A DNA stretch of 64,000 bases. Origin: Planococcus citri (taxonomy: Eukaryota; Arthropoda; Insecta; Hemiptera; Pseudococcidae). The translations under genes and the position numbers were made by a program. Positions 1 to 14,477 of the stretch are shown piece by piece. Under the pieces are notes generated by a model. That model was given only the letters and a program-made list of their open reading frames with translations. It made no database searches and was not told where the DNA came from. Location of the stretch: positions 41,884,836 to 41,948,835 of the forward strand of contig NC_088681.1 in assembly GCF_950023065.1 (NCBI RefSeq), in the 5' to 3' direction. Positions within the stretch are counted from its first letter, which is position 1. Every line of letters begins with the position of its first letter.

Positions 1-3000
1 ATCGGCAACCGGCCCAATTCGCCACATCGCCGCGAAGTATAATACTCGTACATACGTATTTGTGTATAAAACTTGAAAAATAATTTTAATCAGTATTTTG
101 TGCGGCTAAATATTTTCAATTTGTAGTCTCGAACATTGCACACGGGATACAAAATGGCTACGTTATGTTTACCGAGTAGATTACAACAGCTCATATGGAA
201 TATTTGCTGTTTATTCTACACGCCAAATGGTTTATTTGTTCTTTTCGCGCAGTAACATTTTCGAGAGCGCGCCGCCGTTTCATTTTTCCCAAAACATTTA
301 TTCTATATTAATAAATTTGCTCGAAAATTCGTCACCGCCGCCGCAATCCGCGCCCCAAATCGGAACCTACTCGACCGTACCAACGCCATTTCAATTAAAT
401 GACTAATACGATTATTCGATGACGAAGTTTCGATGTAATATTTTTCAATTTTCATTGCGCATTTTTTTTTTCATTATTTACGTAAAAAAATAACAAAACT
501 GTGATACGTGACGTTTTGAAAAATACACCGACATCAAATTCCGCGAACGGTGTCCTTTTTGAGATCAAGTACGATCAGATTAATCAGAATGCGTGTGTAT
601 AATATACTTTTCAGCTAGAATACCGAGTATATATGAACGTATGTAAATACTCATTACTCGTGTTTCGAGAAATATGGAAAAAAATTCCCTGCGTGGTGAC
701 CCCCATTGAGACGAATAAATTCACGTAGGTATGTGTAGGTTGCGGCCTATTCAGTATTCTTGAAGGGCAGTTTTTATCGTAATATTAAAGCACTACCTGC
801 GGTTTCAAAATTTTGCAAATCCAATAATGAGGTATACGAGGTACCAACACGGTACATTATATTACATCCTAGGATCTTAAAACTTATCAATATGGTTGAA
901 AATTTTGAAAAAAAATTTAATTGGCAAATAATTGAATTCGGAATCTGAATAAGTTCATGAATAATTTCACCTTAATGGTTTTCAATTTCAATCTAATATT
1001 TCAGACAGGATCCCAAGTCTCTCAATTTACAATAACTGACGCTATGAATGTATTTTATTACGCGAAATATACCGCCATAAAATGGTCAATTGTTATCCAT
1101 CACTCGTTTTAAACTTCATCAAGTATTCACAAAAGCCAATGGATATTTTCTACCTTTCTTTCATTTCCTGTTTATTGCTCAAGTCATTCTTAAATTATAC
1201 ATATTGTAATTAGATAGTCTTTCAATTTTCGATTCAGAGAAAAAATTTTTAAATTACAAGGTTGCAAATTTAATTCAATTGAATATGATATGATTAAGTA
1301 TGATTTTTGAAATAGGCATTATAATAGAAAAGAAAAGGAGAAAAAACGAGACGGAAATAGATACAGCAGAACAATAGATTGAAAAAGAATAAAAATACTA
1401 TTGGAGTTAGATTTCCTATAATTCAGTCTAGAGAGAAGCAAACATTCATTCACAAACGTTTAAAACTCGAACCTTGAGCAAAACAGATATTTTTCGGTTT
1501 TTAACCAATTTTTTAAACTTTTATCATTGAAAATTAACATACATATAAGTAAGATTTGCTGAAAACAAAACCATCCATAAGGTGAAAATAGAGAATTGCT
1601 CCTCTTTCTAAAACGATGAAAAATCTTTCAAAATAACATTTACCAGAACAAATTCGGTAACCTTCTTCAGGATAGTTATTTGAAAAACGTTGAAAAAATT
1701 AGGAAAAATTGAAATTTCATGTTGAGAAATTTGAATAAATTGTATGTATTTTAAAAACGAGTGAAAATTGTTCAAATGAAAACCTAAACTTGAAGTTCTA
1801 CTTCTACTTCAGAAAAACGGAAACAAATCAAAAATCAATCTCAGGTAGCCCTAAAAAAATGTAATCTACTTTTTTTCTGAAAAATTCAACCTTGTTTCAA
1901 GACAGAATGAAAAAATAACTCAGAATACTTAATGTTCGGCTCAATAGATACAATCACTAGATTTTGATGATTATCACCCTTCCTGCAATTCCTCAATTCC
2001 AATTTCCAAAATAATTTAAAAAAAGCGAAGGTCCTAGTTGTGTTTCCATATAGTTAGGCACGCTTCAATAAAATTGATGAAAAATTGAAGTTTTGTATTC
2101 AATGTGAACTTTTCAAGGTTTCAAAAAAGTTAATTTACGATTACAACGAACTAGATCCAAACTTGAATGTTGGAAATTTAAACTCGCGAATGATCTTTTC
2201 TAACACAAATATAAAAAACGGTAGAAAAAATAGAAGAAGCCCAATTCACACAAAAAATGATGAAATAAAAAAAACTGCATCAAAAAAAAAAAACAAAGAT
2301 CACACACACATTTTCAAAAAAATTTTTTTCAACCTGACCAACTATTCAAAGCTTATCTAATATTTCAAAATTAATTTTACAGTTTCAAAAAAACAAAATT
2401 TGGACCCGACTAAGAAATGACCACACACAATTTTTAATGGACTCACTGAGCGAGCAAAGAGTAGGTTTCCTTTTGTTACAAAAATTGCAATTTTGAATTT
2501 TCCCACCCGAATCTGACTGAGGAGTAATCAATCCGCAGGCATCGAAATATTGAACAAGACACCCCCCCCGCCGCCCAAAAAAAATAACAAAAGAGCATAG
2601 AAGAGTAAAAAATCTATTTGGCTTGGGATAAAAATTTCAGATCACCAAATCACATGTAGGGCCCTATAAAAGAGGTAGAATTGCAATTTTAGTTTAAAAT
2701 TTTCTATTTTGAAAGTTGTTGACCAAATTTTTTCAAACTTGCATGGGTGTGAAAGACCTTTAAAAATGCAAAAAAACTGCTTTTTCAGCATTTTCCCCGC
2801 CTAACCTAAATTGGTCAATTTGAGCCAAAAAAATTCTCGCGATACATAATAAAAGACGCTCAACTACACCATCAACCCGAATTTGGACCAAATTTGTGAA
2901 TTTTCTCCAAGTTGAATATCTTTACAAAAGAAATTCAGTTGTATGATTTTGGGAACCCTTGAACCCCTTCCGCGTCACCTAAGTGGTTAAAATTTCATGT

Positions 3001-4521
3001 CTACTATAGTATATTATCATTTATTGCAATTTTAGAGGAATTAATCATTATCGTTTTTTCAAGATTGTACCTATTGGACAATTGGACATTGAAGAACAAA
3101 TGCGAGCTTTTTACATAGAAATCTGGTATCCATCATCGTATCATCCTTCAACCCATTGAAGAAAAATGATTCCAAATGTAAAATTTCAAATGAATTCCAA
3201 TTTTCCTCAAACGTCCCAAAAAATAAATTCAATCACACGAACCAATCGAGTATCGAGTAATATACTCGCTACGCTACACTACTCTCGCACAATAACAACT
3301 CGCCCTTGAAATCATCCACAACACCATCATTTCCTAAAAAAATGAAAAACTCGAACAATAATTTAAAATTTTGAAAAAAATTCCATTTTTCATTCAAACG
3401 CCGCAACGCAACCCAAAACGTAACGCTACAACTCGGTGATTCATTTCATTCGCGACGCTAACCGCACGAGCAATTCAACTCATTAGGAATCATTCGTTCC
3501 GGTGCACCGAACTCCGTACAAAACTCGGATTACTACGAACAAACTCGCAGAAGAAAATTGCAAAAAAAGTGCAATTTTATTAATAATTTAATCAATATTC
3601 TTAACGATGCTCGTTTATTATTAAATAAGTAAATCAGTTTGCAAATATCATCGCTAATTATATGACTGGAACACGGATTAGAAACAATTCACTACCATCT
3701 GCGGTGCTTTCACCGGTCAAGCATTACTTTTTATGTACATTTGCGAACAGTAACTTCGAACTGATTTAATTTACTGTATATATTATTCATTTCGATGAAA
3801 CGAGCTAGTCATCGTTGTCTTATTTGCAAAGAATTTAATTATAATTAACGAAAGTTTCGCATTTGAAGTTACTCGTTACTCGTAGAGTATGCGGATCAAC
3901 GTTGGAGATACGGATTTCGACTTTGTTCGATGAAAGTTAGCTACTCTTCTTCTTACGATCAACTTGACGATAGATAATACGTAATATTCTAAGAATAAAA
4001 CCGAAAAATTATCTTTACGAGGTGTCATTTCACTCGAGACGTACTCAAAGGGTAATAATCTACGATAACGTTCGAGGAGTAAGAATGACTCATCGAATGA
4101 GGTGAATATTATCCTTATCTTCTACTAACGCTAATGCCAGAGTTATAAGTAACTTGAGATTACGTTTACGAATGTAATAAAGTTCAGGATTTTGAAAAAA
4201 GTATTATTAAAACGTATTGAAGTTGAAATACACCGAAGACATCAGGTTGCATTAACAGAATCGAACACTGAGACCGGACAAATCAGCGATGATATTTGAT
4301 CAACTGCTCGGTTCAAGATGGGTTGAATGCACACAGATGTGACTTGTCGAATACTTTTCATTGATTAAAATTAAATTTCGACGATCATACCTGAACTAAA
4401 TTAATCGCTGAGACACAAACACAGATGATCTGTATCATCTGGTGTAATGAGACCGTAGAATTAATGACCATCTGTGATCAGAATTAGTATTACTACGGTA
4501 CTAAACGAACGTATCAATTAC
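1..4521. other. AT-rich non-coding DNA, probably SRF intron 1
   Basis: This stretch lies downstream of the SRF exon on that gene's strand, so it is most simply read as the start of its first coding intron. I searched by eye on the minus strand for the second MADS exon (the part beginning AYEL in other animals) and did not find it, so it probably lies beyond the left edge. The DNA is AT-rich with poly-A runs and one C-run near 2563-2575. CpG-containing patches at about 1-60 and 3240-3560 stand out against the background and could be regulatory, but no motif proves it. No gene is supported here. Confidence 0.5.
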
Positions 4522-4956
4522 CTTTTTCATTATTCCAGTTTTACGTTTCGAAAACGTCGTATATCTTCTTAGTTTATTATCGATGTACTCCATTTTAATC
4601 TTAACACGTCCTTTGGTCTTTTTGCCATTGGATAGAGGCGAATTCTTCTGATGATTCGGCGAATAGCTATCCTCCATGATGTCTGAATTGCAATCGTTGA
4701 CGTTCATCATCGATCTATTCTGCATATTTTGATCGTAACACATCTCCGACGAAGTTCTTTTGATACCTCGAGACAAAGCTCCAGAAGTACAGGAATTATT
4801 CATAGATCTAGACAAACCCGATGTAATGGAAGTTGGTCGATTGTGCAGGATGTTGCTGTTGTAGATTTCGGAAGCGCTTTCGCCAGCCAAAATGGGCATA
4901 TCGTAGCTATTCAAATTGAATCGGGAATCTCTTCCCCCATTCGAAGGGGTATCCAT
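4522..4956 (-). CDS. Srf: Serum response factor (MADS-box), first coding exon
   Basis: This exon encodes the first 145 residues of a serum response factor orthologue (blistered in flies), a nuclear transcription factor that binds CArG boxes as a dimer. The ATG is at 4956. Residues 1-110 are Ser/Asn-rich with no fold visible. Residues 111-145 are the first half of the MADS box, including RRYTTFSKRKTGIMKK, essentially the animal SRF DNA-binding helix. The exon stops after MKK at a good donor (AAG|GTAATT), phase 0, just where SRF continues with AYEL. The remaining exons are not recognised in the window, so the gene is partial here. An initiator-like TCAGTT on the minus strand near 5508 could mark the start site. 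The identity is very secure because the MADS half is nearly invariant; the start codon is likely but not tested. Confidence 0.92.
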
Positions 4957-7900
4957 TATTTATCAATCACAACAATAATACCGAAGCATATTATTCGAAC
5001 GTGCACCGTATTACAGAACCATCGATAACATAACACATATTTCCAGGCGAGATTTTTCAACACATACACAATATTTCTATTACGATGAAAAATTCCGAAA
5101 AACTATTACAATAAATTCGCGGAACTGATAAAATGGAAAATGAGCGAAAAAAACACACGACCACTACAAATGCAACGCGCGCAATCTATTGTTTATATTT
5201 ACTATCGAAAGGTAATCTGACCTGTCGTCTCGTTGATAACACTCTGTGCTCTTTGAGCAGCGAATACACCGAGAGACAAACTCGGTTAAAATTAAGATTA
5301 TTTCTCACTAAAAGAAAAAAAATTGCAACATTCACAATAAAATACACACGCACACGTATGGTCGAATAAAATATATTACATTACGTCTAATTATTTACAT
5401 TATTTGGACGATTAAAAAGTGAAATGGTTATTATTAAAATGTGCGGTTGCTGCAAGTATCATAAACAATGTTACGGCGAACGAAAAGGGAATAACATAGC
5501 TATAAACTGACAGTTGTTCCCCCTCTCTATTCCGTATTTAGTAGTTGCTGATGCCAAATTAGGTATACTTCACCTATTACGGTATACTTAGATCCTCCCT
5601 TTCTGAAGGAGGCTGTCTGCTGTTTGCAAACTCTATTTCCTACTTACATTTAATTTATTCACGTTTCGTGTCTCCTCGTGTATTGTATTTTCATCAAATT
5701 CGTTTTAATAATGAAAAAAATCTCTTATTCTACCGCAACAGCGTGCTCCATTCTCTCTATGCACAGGTCCATAGACTCCACTTGCAGCTCTTCTCATTTT
5801 TCCACGCTCAAACAGTCAAATGCCAAATTTATTAATGACCTCTCTGTACGCAGCTTTTGAGCAACGTGTGTCTGTCTCTGTACTGTAGTAGTACCTGGAC
5901 AAAAAAAATAGATATAAAACCTTCAACTAGTTTCAACGTATGCGCAGCTTTCTCCGGTATGGCGCCAATTTAATGTATGGTACTTCCCAACACATACAGG
6001 ACTTGGAGGAGCCCAAAGACATAAGAGATTATCTTTCGAATGAATACAAATTTACGTTATTATTGAGAAGGCGGATTTCATTACCAATTTTTTCATCCAT
6101 ATGTACGATTCTTTGGCCATTATTTATTCACCTGTTGGGCGACTCTGCAATAACAGATATGACTTCGCAATGAGCTCTCGTGCTGTATAAAAATTGCCCA
6201 TTACTGCTAAGTGAACTTGAGAATTTCAATTTTCTTGACTAATATTACGTCGTTCATTGGGTGGTAGAGAAGCCAGCCTACCTACAGTTGTTGAAAAAAA
6301 ATGTTGATAAATCGTTATTTTTTGAAACAAAAATATCTACCTATCTGAAGTCGTGTGAATTAAAAAAATAAAAAAAATTAAAATAAAAGGTTTTAGAAAT
6401 TCGAATTGCATATTTAGACTTATGTGCGAATATGCTTACACAGGTGCTTACTCTATAATCAATTGTTTTTTTCTGCGAAATATAAACTTACTACCTGGGT
6501 GTTACCTGGTCACCTATTGAAATTATAATTTTACTTTTTAAACAAAAAATTAAAGGTGCGATATTCCAGGAAATACACTTGTTAATTAGCAATATTCAAT
6601 CGATGTTATTTGATTCTGTATAAAAATAATAGTTACATTATTGGAATTCAAATTATATAGTTACATCGTATGTACCTACATATTTATAAAGGAGCTGGCA
6701 GGTAGAAGTTCCTATTGATTACCTATTCAATTTAATTCAATTCAAATTGATAAATCATAAGAAAAAATTTTCGAGAGAAATATCAGCTCAAAATGATAAT
6801 GCTGATGTAAGTGGATATCTCAAAATCTGACTGCTTCAAAAAACTTGCACTAGGTAGTAGGTGAGTAAATCAAATGAAAAACCTTTCTTCAATTTTGAAT
6901 TTCAAACTTGTACCACTTGGTTGGAATAAATTGAGAAACTTGTTTCATCCTTAACATACTTATACATAATGCTGAAATATTTGAATTGCAATTATTTGGT
7001 TAAATTCAAAAACTTTAAAAATTATTTCAAAAACAAGTGAATCTAATACGAGAGAAAGTAGGGGAGTAGAGGTAGAACAACTGACAGACTGCTCGTTGGG
7101 CAAAAGTTTCATAAGACTTTCATTACTTAGTCGGAAAAGAATTCTCAAAACGTAATACAAACATACATACAACACCATTTTTGAAGAAAAAAATGATTTT
7201 CCAGAAAACTGGTAGGTACATAAAGCGAGAATATGACGATTTTATCGAGTAAAGCTTTTTGGAATTTTCTGGCAAATGGCAAACTATAACAAAATTTTGT
7301 ATACCTACCTAATTTTAGAAAAAAAACAAAAAACGAGGCTGAATATCAAGCAAAAAAGCGAGACTTAATTATAGCAATTTTGGTAAGAAGCCAGAATTTT
7401 TGTCAATTTGAACAAAAAGTCGAACTTTGACAGTTCTAGCAAAAAGGAAGACTTTCTGGCAGGTATACATACTTTTTCACAATTTTTGTCAAAAAAGTGA
7501 ACATTTTTGACAATTTAAAAAAATGATCTGATAATTTTAACCAAAGGCTAGTTTTTTTTTTTTTTTTTAGAAATTTCTGGCAAAACAATGAGGCGTTTTG
7601 GAATTTGTTTGCAAAAAAGCAGCGTTTGTGGTGAAAAATTTGAAATTTTGAGTTTCACTGGCGGTATTTACTTCGCCTGGTCAATCTTTTTGAGAAATTG
7701 TTTTGATAAACTCCCGATTTCCCAATGTATAGAGGTACCTATTTTTATTACGTTATGTTGTGTGGGTTTTCAGAAATAATCGAGAAGATGCTTGAAAAGC
7801 GAAATGATTATCTTTCTGAGGCGATGAAAAGAATAGTTGACAAGTCAAAGAAGAAGAAAGCAACAAAAGAATTGAAATATTTAAATTTAAACCAAAAAAA

Positions 7901-10900
7901 AATAAATCTCAACAAAACAAAAAAAGCTCAACAATTCTAGCTTGAAAAAAAAAAACAAGAAAGATCGAAGAGTAGAAGAGATTAATAAAAAAAATAAATA
8001 CCTAAATAGGTAAGTTGGTATCTGAAAAAATTACGATTCGATATTTTGAAATAATTTGGTTGAAACAAGGAAACGTAAATTTTGTTCGATAGAAAATGAA
8101 GGCAGAAAATCAAAAGACAAGAAAAAAAATCCAGAAGCCTCTCAATTTAATCCTCCTCCTCACAGGATTTTAAATAAAACATTTTTTTGGCCATTTTGTC
8201 CTCAAGCTCAAAACAATTTGCGTAGAAGAAGTTTTGCTTGTTAAGTGGCAAAATGTTATTGCGATTTGACCTCCCGAAATATTATAGTCTAGGATTGATT
8301 TGGTCTAAAACTTTGAAGGGGTGATTATGGACGGAGTACATAACTCAAACTTTCCAATTTTTTTATGTTGGATGTTAAAAAGCACTAATCCGATTCGGGG
8401 GTCAATTTGGCTGATGATTTTGAAGGTACCTCTTCTGCTCCTCTTCACAAAAAAGTAGAAAATTTAACGAGATAAAATCAAGCACGGAAAAAAATTCCAA
8501 ATTTGACAACTAAAATTTGGCTACTAATTCATAAAAATTTGCTGGTCTTAAAAATCTTTTTTTTTAATTTTTTCAAAAACATTTGACGTGTATTTTGGAT
8601 TTTTTCTTTTTTTTTCTTAAAAAAATTTACTGAAACTGCTACTTTTTTCCGTTTTAATAAAAATTGCGACTTCTCCACTAATTTTTCCATTTTTTCCACG
8701 AGCTTCACTACAAAATATTTTTCAAATGAATCAAATATTCCTCTCACAAATTAAGTAGGTAACCTCATGTTTACCTAGATATGTGCATGTTACCACCTGC
8801 AGTTTTCAAAAATAATGTTTAAAAAATTTGTTTTTCAGAACCAAGCGGAAAACGTTCTTATAACTTGTTTTTCACAAATTAATGTGGTGCCTGGCTATTT
8901 TGAAGAAAAAGAGCAGTGCTGGAAAAACTGAAAAATAAAAGTTTAGGTTTTCTGTTTCCAATTTTTTCAGTTTTTAGTTTTAATTTTTTTTTTATTTTTT
9001 AAATTTCAGTTTTAATTTATTCTTCCTCTCTGATATGGAAAAGAAAACATGAAAAAATTGAAACTTCAAATTTTGAAAATGAAAACAACTGATGCTGGTA
9101 CCTATTTGACAATTTGCTAAGTACCTATATGTACTGTATTTTAGCCTTGGAAGTGGAAGGAAGAAGAGTTCAAGTTGAATCTCAACGCTCGAACCATAAA
9201 CGATACAGACACAGTAAACATAGGCAGTAAACTTCTGTCAAACGAAATTTTTCACCAAAAATGAATATTAACGGCGACAGTGAAATCTAGTAGCTATTCA
9301 TTTCGTGAGCTTCGTCGTCAATAGAACGTCATTTATTGGAATAAGTTCACCGGTGAACAAAGACGTAGCATCTTGACAGTAATAATTTCAAACCAACCTG
9401 CAACAAACCAAACAAAAATATGAGTAACGGTAAAGTTTTCCAATTAATTATCACTAGGTGGGAAATGTTTGCGGAAAGTTGATCATTTGAGTGAAACTTC
9501 GCATATAGATAGGTTTATAAGTACGTAACATAAATTATATCTAGGCAACACAGATGAGAGAGAGAGTATCTATCGAAACATATCTGCTAAAAATCTTTCT
9601 CGACATATTATTGCCATCACTCAAACGTACATAGAACACACTTAGGAGTTGGAATCTGTACCAAATGTATCGCCGCAGTTATAACTAACTATAAGTCCAC
9701 GTAATACGCTTGTCGTTGTATTAAAAATAACTTCAAATGGAAGTAACAGCGATTCCACCAAAAATAGAGACTGTCTAACGCCAACAAAAAATAATTTTAT
9801 TTCTTTCGTTGGTGGTGATCTCGACATAAAAAAAAAGTTGGTATAAAAATAGTGTCGGGTGAATAGTTTCAATTCATTTGATCAACTTACAAAAAGTGCT
9901 CACCACGAGTCGGTTAAAAAAGCTCTCGACTCGAGACAATGGTCGAAAAGAAATGTCATAATTGTGGTGGAACTACAAATCAGCTGTAATATTTCAAAAA
10001 AATATAAAACCGATAGATAGGTATAGGTACTATAGTTATATAAAGCTGATGTTTTAATCAATTATTACTTTTACGCTGTGAAGTGAAGTGAGTTGCAAGT
10101 GATGGAAAATTCCAACTTGACATTGAATGTTGGCAATGGTTGCGAATAAGCAATTATATATCCTATCGAACGTGTTACATCATTTTTAATAGAAAAATGC
10201 CTTCGATAAGTTCTACTAATGGTAGAATTTCAGTAATTTTTTCCAATTAAAAATATCGTCAGATGAGATAGACAGATAGGTAGGTAGACACAGAAGCCTT
10301 CTAGCAACCAACAGAGTATTTCGAGATCATACTCAGATAGGTCTTTTTACAAAACACGATTCGTTCGATTTCTAGCAACATGGAAATCTTCCCAAAGATG
10401 CCCTAAAATCGAAAAAATCCTCCCCCCCCATTCCCGATCAAATCTACAAATTGAAGAAAAAATTTCGTCAAAATATTCTACTGCATTGTCATGAGTAGTC
10501 GATTTACACGAGTAAATTTTCGGAATGCGAGTACCCTATTGGAGAATCACATCACGTACGTAAGAATCGTTTATTAGGAAGACAAATAAGGGCACATCAA
10601 GTCCACCGGTCGTCCATAAGTCTAGCAAACATCTTTGGGTTTCAGGTAAACGCACTCGAGTTACTGTGAGAAATACGAGCATAAAGGACGACGGTGCACT
10701 GATAAGTATCTCGTTTTCGATGAAACTGGCACGAGGTACGCACTAACTGAATTTCAGATGTGCTATTTTTTTCTCCATTTTACCATTTTCCATTAACCAT
10801 ACTGGGTGGTGCAAGGTGAACTCCGCGATAGGCATTCATTAATACTGCCAGCTCGCCAATCCACGCCTCGAGTACAGCCACAGAACCACTGAAATCCATC

Positions 10901-13900
10901 CTAGTGGTACCAGCAGAGCTCACCATCGCATGGGAATTTCGGTCTCGTATCTCGCCAACTCACACACTCAGGGTATTCAGTATTTCAAAAACGTTCTCAC
11001 ATGCGGCCTTGGGTTTTACATATTTCATCAACTTTACTCGAGCTTTTTCGCCATTCAAGTCTCGTACCTGTGACCATATTCGATTGGCGATTCGCGAATA
11101 TCACATTTTAATAAATATCGCTTCGAAATGGCCGATTAACCAATCATTATTATGCTAACAATGGCCACCGAAAATTATTCGAATTAATTTTTAAATTCTT
11201 CTCGACGAGCCGGGTTTCGAATAATCAATCAGATTTCGACGATCGAAAAAATTTGCCTCCTTGTGGGGAAATACTGCAAAATGAAAACAAATCCGCATAA
11301 AACTAAGAAAAATATATTAGGAAATATGACCAACTTCTCGGTAATAAGTTCGACAAATCATTTTTCAAACGTAATCGTGATAAACTTACAACGTATTATA
11401 GCCTTTCGGTAAATAATAAACGCATCTTCAAAAGCCGTAAGATTACTAGCTTCATTTTTCTGATCTTGGCGCTAATAAATGATCCGCGAAGTTTTCATAA
11501 TCGAATTCACAATTTTGAATATCGTTCCGCTGGAACCGATATGTGAGCTAAAACTACTCCACTGTTAGCTACTAATGTAACTACTACAACTTAATACATA
11601 TGTAAATAAATTATACACGTTCTAACGTAACATTTTTTAAAAAATTATTTAAAGCAAGCTGTGCAAAGAAATAGGTACATCACACGACAAAAAAAACATA
11701 ATTAAAATTAAAAAATAAAGGAAAAAAATTATAAAATTAAATTCTTTTTTACAACAAAATTAAAAATTATTATTTCAAGGAGAGATCAGAAAAATATTAA
11801 CTTAAACGCGAACCCGTTCCAAATGCTACTAGACATCCAACGTGTTGAAAAATAAAAATATCAAAAACATTATTATCATACGTAAAAAGAAAGCAACTCA
11901 AAATCAACGCGTACAAATTATACGTATAAAATTATAAAGAAAAATTAGTATAGATTTCGTGGCTAAGGTGAAAATTAATTATTTTTTTTGAATTGCTCCA
12001 GAGATTTTCGCGAAAAAGTTTTTTTAAATTGAAAGTTGTGTAATGAAATTGTTTAGTTAGAGGAGGCAGATATTTTAAAATCGAACAAAATTACATGAAA
12101 CATTTTAATACTTCTTGAAAGAATTTTAAAATGATTAAAATAGGATATTTCAAGACAGCAAAATAAAGTTTTAATGTCGAATTCACGGTTAATAATTATG
12201 TAATTCAAAATGCAAAATGGAGTTGTGATTTCACAAATAAAGAAGAAAATACGGCTTCAGCTCTCAAAAGAGAAAAAAAAATGCAGGTAACTTTTTTTTT
12301 TTTGAAAGTTCACCCTGAAATTTTTTTGTTTAAAGATGAACAGATTTTCGAATTTCAATTTCTTTTCAGCTCCACTACCTCCCCTCCTCTCCTCTTGCTC
12401 TTCCCTCTCGAAGATTAACGAAAATTAAGGGAAAAATAAATGTAACTAAATACCCACAAAATATCGACTGATTGAAAAAAAAATTGACACCAATGTTTTT
12501 TTACTCTAAGAAAGACAAACTTTCAAACTGTAAATTTAACGCCCAAAATCACAATTATAAAAATATTGAAAAACTGTTTCAGAAAACAAATCAAAAATAA
12601 ATACAAAAATAATATTCCCTGAACAAGAGACAAATTTATATTTAGTCCAAATATTTTTCTGAAATCATGATTTTAAAATGAACGAAAACCGCTTTTTTCT
12701 CCTCCAAGATTGGAAAATCGTACATTTCAACCTCCCCTCCCCTTCACCACAAGTTTACCTAGAAAAACATCAGAGCAGTGAGATCATGATACTGAGATTA
12801 TTGATAACTGCTAACCAAGATTTTTTGTAAATAAAAAAAATTAACACTGAAATTGAATTTTTCAAAATAGATCATAGATTATTCACTTTATATCGCCTCT
12901 TCCTCCTGCTCCTCCACTAAGCAAAAATAAATATTCATCTACAATACAGCAAGATTTTTTGAAAAATAAGTTTTTTAAAAATTGGAGAATATAGATATTT
13001 CATAAAAATCAACACGGGCCAACGTTTTTCCATTCCATGAACCAAAATTCTTGAATTTAAATTTTTCACTTTCATTTTGCAATTCCTTCTCCCTTCCCCC
13101 CACCCCCAAAAAACCATCTAATTTTCAATCATAGGTTTTCAACAATTGAAATTTCATATTTTCAAAGATTCTATCTAATGAATTTATGAAATGGATTCTG
13201 AATTTAAAAATTGCTGAGGCAATTTATGAGACGACAGAAATATTTTTATCAAGATATTTTACTAAATAATTCAAAGTCCACGTTAAAAATTCATTTCTAG
13301 GAATTCGTATTCTGAACAATCCATAATTTGAGACGAAAAAACTATTTTTTTAAAATTTAGATCCAGAAATCGATAGGAACAATTTCTCAGTTTCATCAAT
13401 GGATCACAAATTTTTAAATGAAGTTTGAGTTTGATTCCCCCCACTCCCCTTCAACAAAAAACCAAACCTGTAAAATTAAACCATTTATACAATCTGCAAA
13501 TAAGGGAAAAATCTGAAATATCTTTTATAACTTGAAAAAAAAACACGAATATTTCAGTACTTAAGTTGAATAATTCTGAAAAAATTTCTTTGAACTACAA
13601 TTTCATGTTCATCGTAATTTTTTGTAACATCCCTTCGCCCATATTTCATTGCCCAAAAAATATCTACTTAAATTAAAGTACCTAGCATTTCTTTCTGTCT
13701 TAAATTGATACGCATTCAAAATATCTGCCTTCGGTAACCAAAAAGTGATGTTCGAAAATCTGATACAGAAACATTAAGAACCAAAAAAAGAAAAGTTGAG
13801 TTCAAACCTTCTCGACAACTTTAACAATCAAATCAAAAGGTGAAAAAACACGCTGTTTTTATATTAGCTATTAAAACGGCTTCAAAAGACGTTTCAATTA

Positions 13901-14477
13901 AAAAATAAACGATTAATAAGAAAAAAAACGACTAGAAAATACTTTTAAATGCTCGAGACGAAGGATGGCTTTAGAGCCATCTTCGATAAACCCTTCAACA
14001 TACATTTCTAAGTATACATCCCGGCTAAAAAAATATTAATTTGGACATAAAAAATAGTGGAAAATGGAAATATATTCGTCGATGGAATTCACCTACTCGT
14101 ATTAGACGACATTGAAGTGTTTTACGAGAACAAGCGCGATTACGTTATACCGAACTCGAAGAAAACACATTTTAACTTGGAAAAAACATACTAAAAAATA
14201 TTGGTAGGTAAACGAAGGAAAAAAAATCAAAAGGAAAATCAAAAGGAAAAAGAAAAAGGAAAAACACAACACGACACTGTAAACAGCATATCACATGGGA
14301 GAGTACCTATTTCTACCTTTGTCATAAGGCTGAATTTTTATGCGAATATATGATGCAAAGCTGAAACAGGATAAAAAAACAATCGTCAAAAGATGTTGAA
14401 TCTATTAATGGAGGTAATTTATTCCTATAAATGACGTTCAACGATACCTTTAGCAAAAGCTGCTGAGAAATTAAATG
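4957..14477. other. Long intergenic region upstream of SRF
   Basis: About 9.5 kb with no gene I can support. The first 550 bases are probably the 5' untranslated region and promoter of SRF. Around 7250-7620 there is a degenerate repeat built from units like TTTCTGGCA and AAAAAGCGAGAC, ending near a run of 18 T. Lys/Asn-rich ORFs at 7725-7940 and 8056-8244 look like chance frames in A-rich DNA, though the first follows a plausible acceptor. Two blocks (about 9150-9420 and 10560-11560) are less AT-rich, contain more CpG and lack repeats; they resemble conserved regulatory DNA. A small hairpin lies at 13955-13982 and a purine-rich run at 14220-14265. Confidence 0.5.

Noticed and set aside
4729..5028. 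99-codon plus-strand ORF
   Set aside because: It is antisense to the SRF first exon and its promoter; composition follows from the complementary coding strand.
5940..6173. 77-codon ORF near the SRF promoter
   Set aside because: No motif, no splice support, and it lies in the probable upstream region of SRF.
7725..8244. Lys/Asn-rich ORFs
   Set aside because: A-rich DNA gives such frames by chance; one starts without ATG and no domain is visible.
10904..11158. 84-codon ORF in the less AT-rich block
   Set aside because: No ATG context or domain; a lower stop frequency is expected in less AT-rich DNA.
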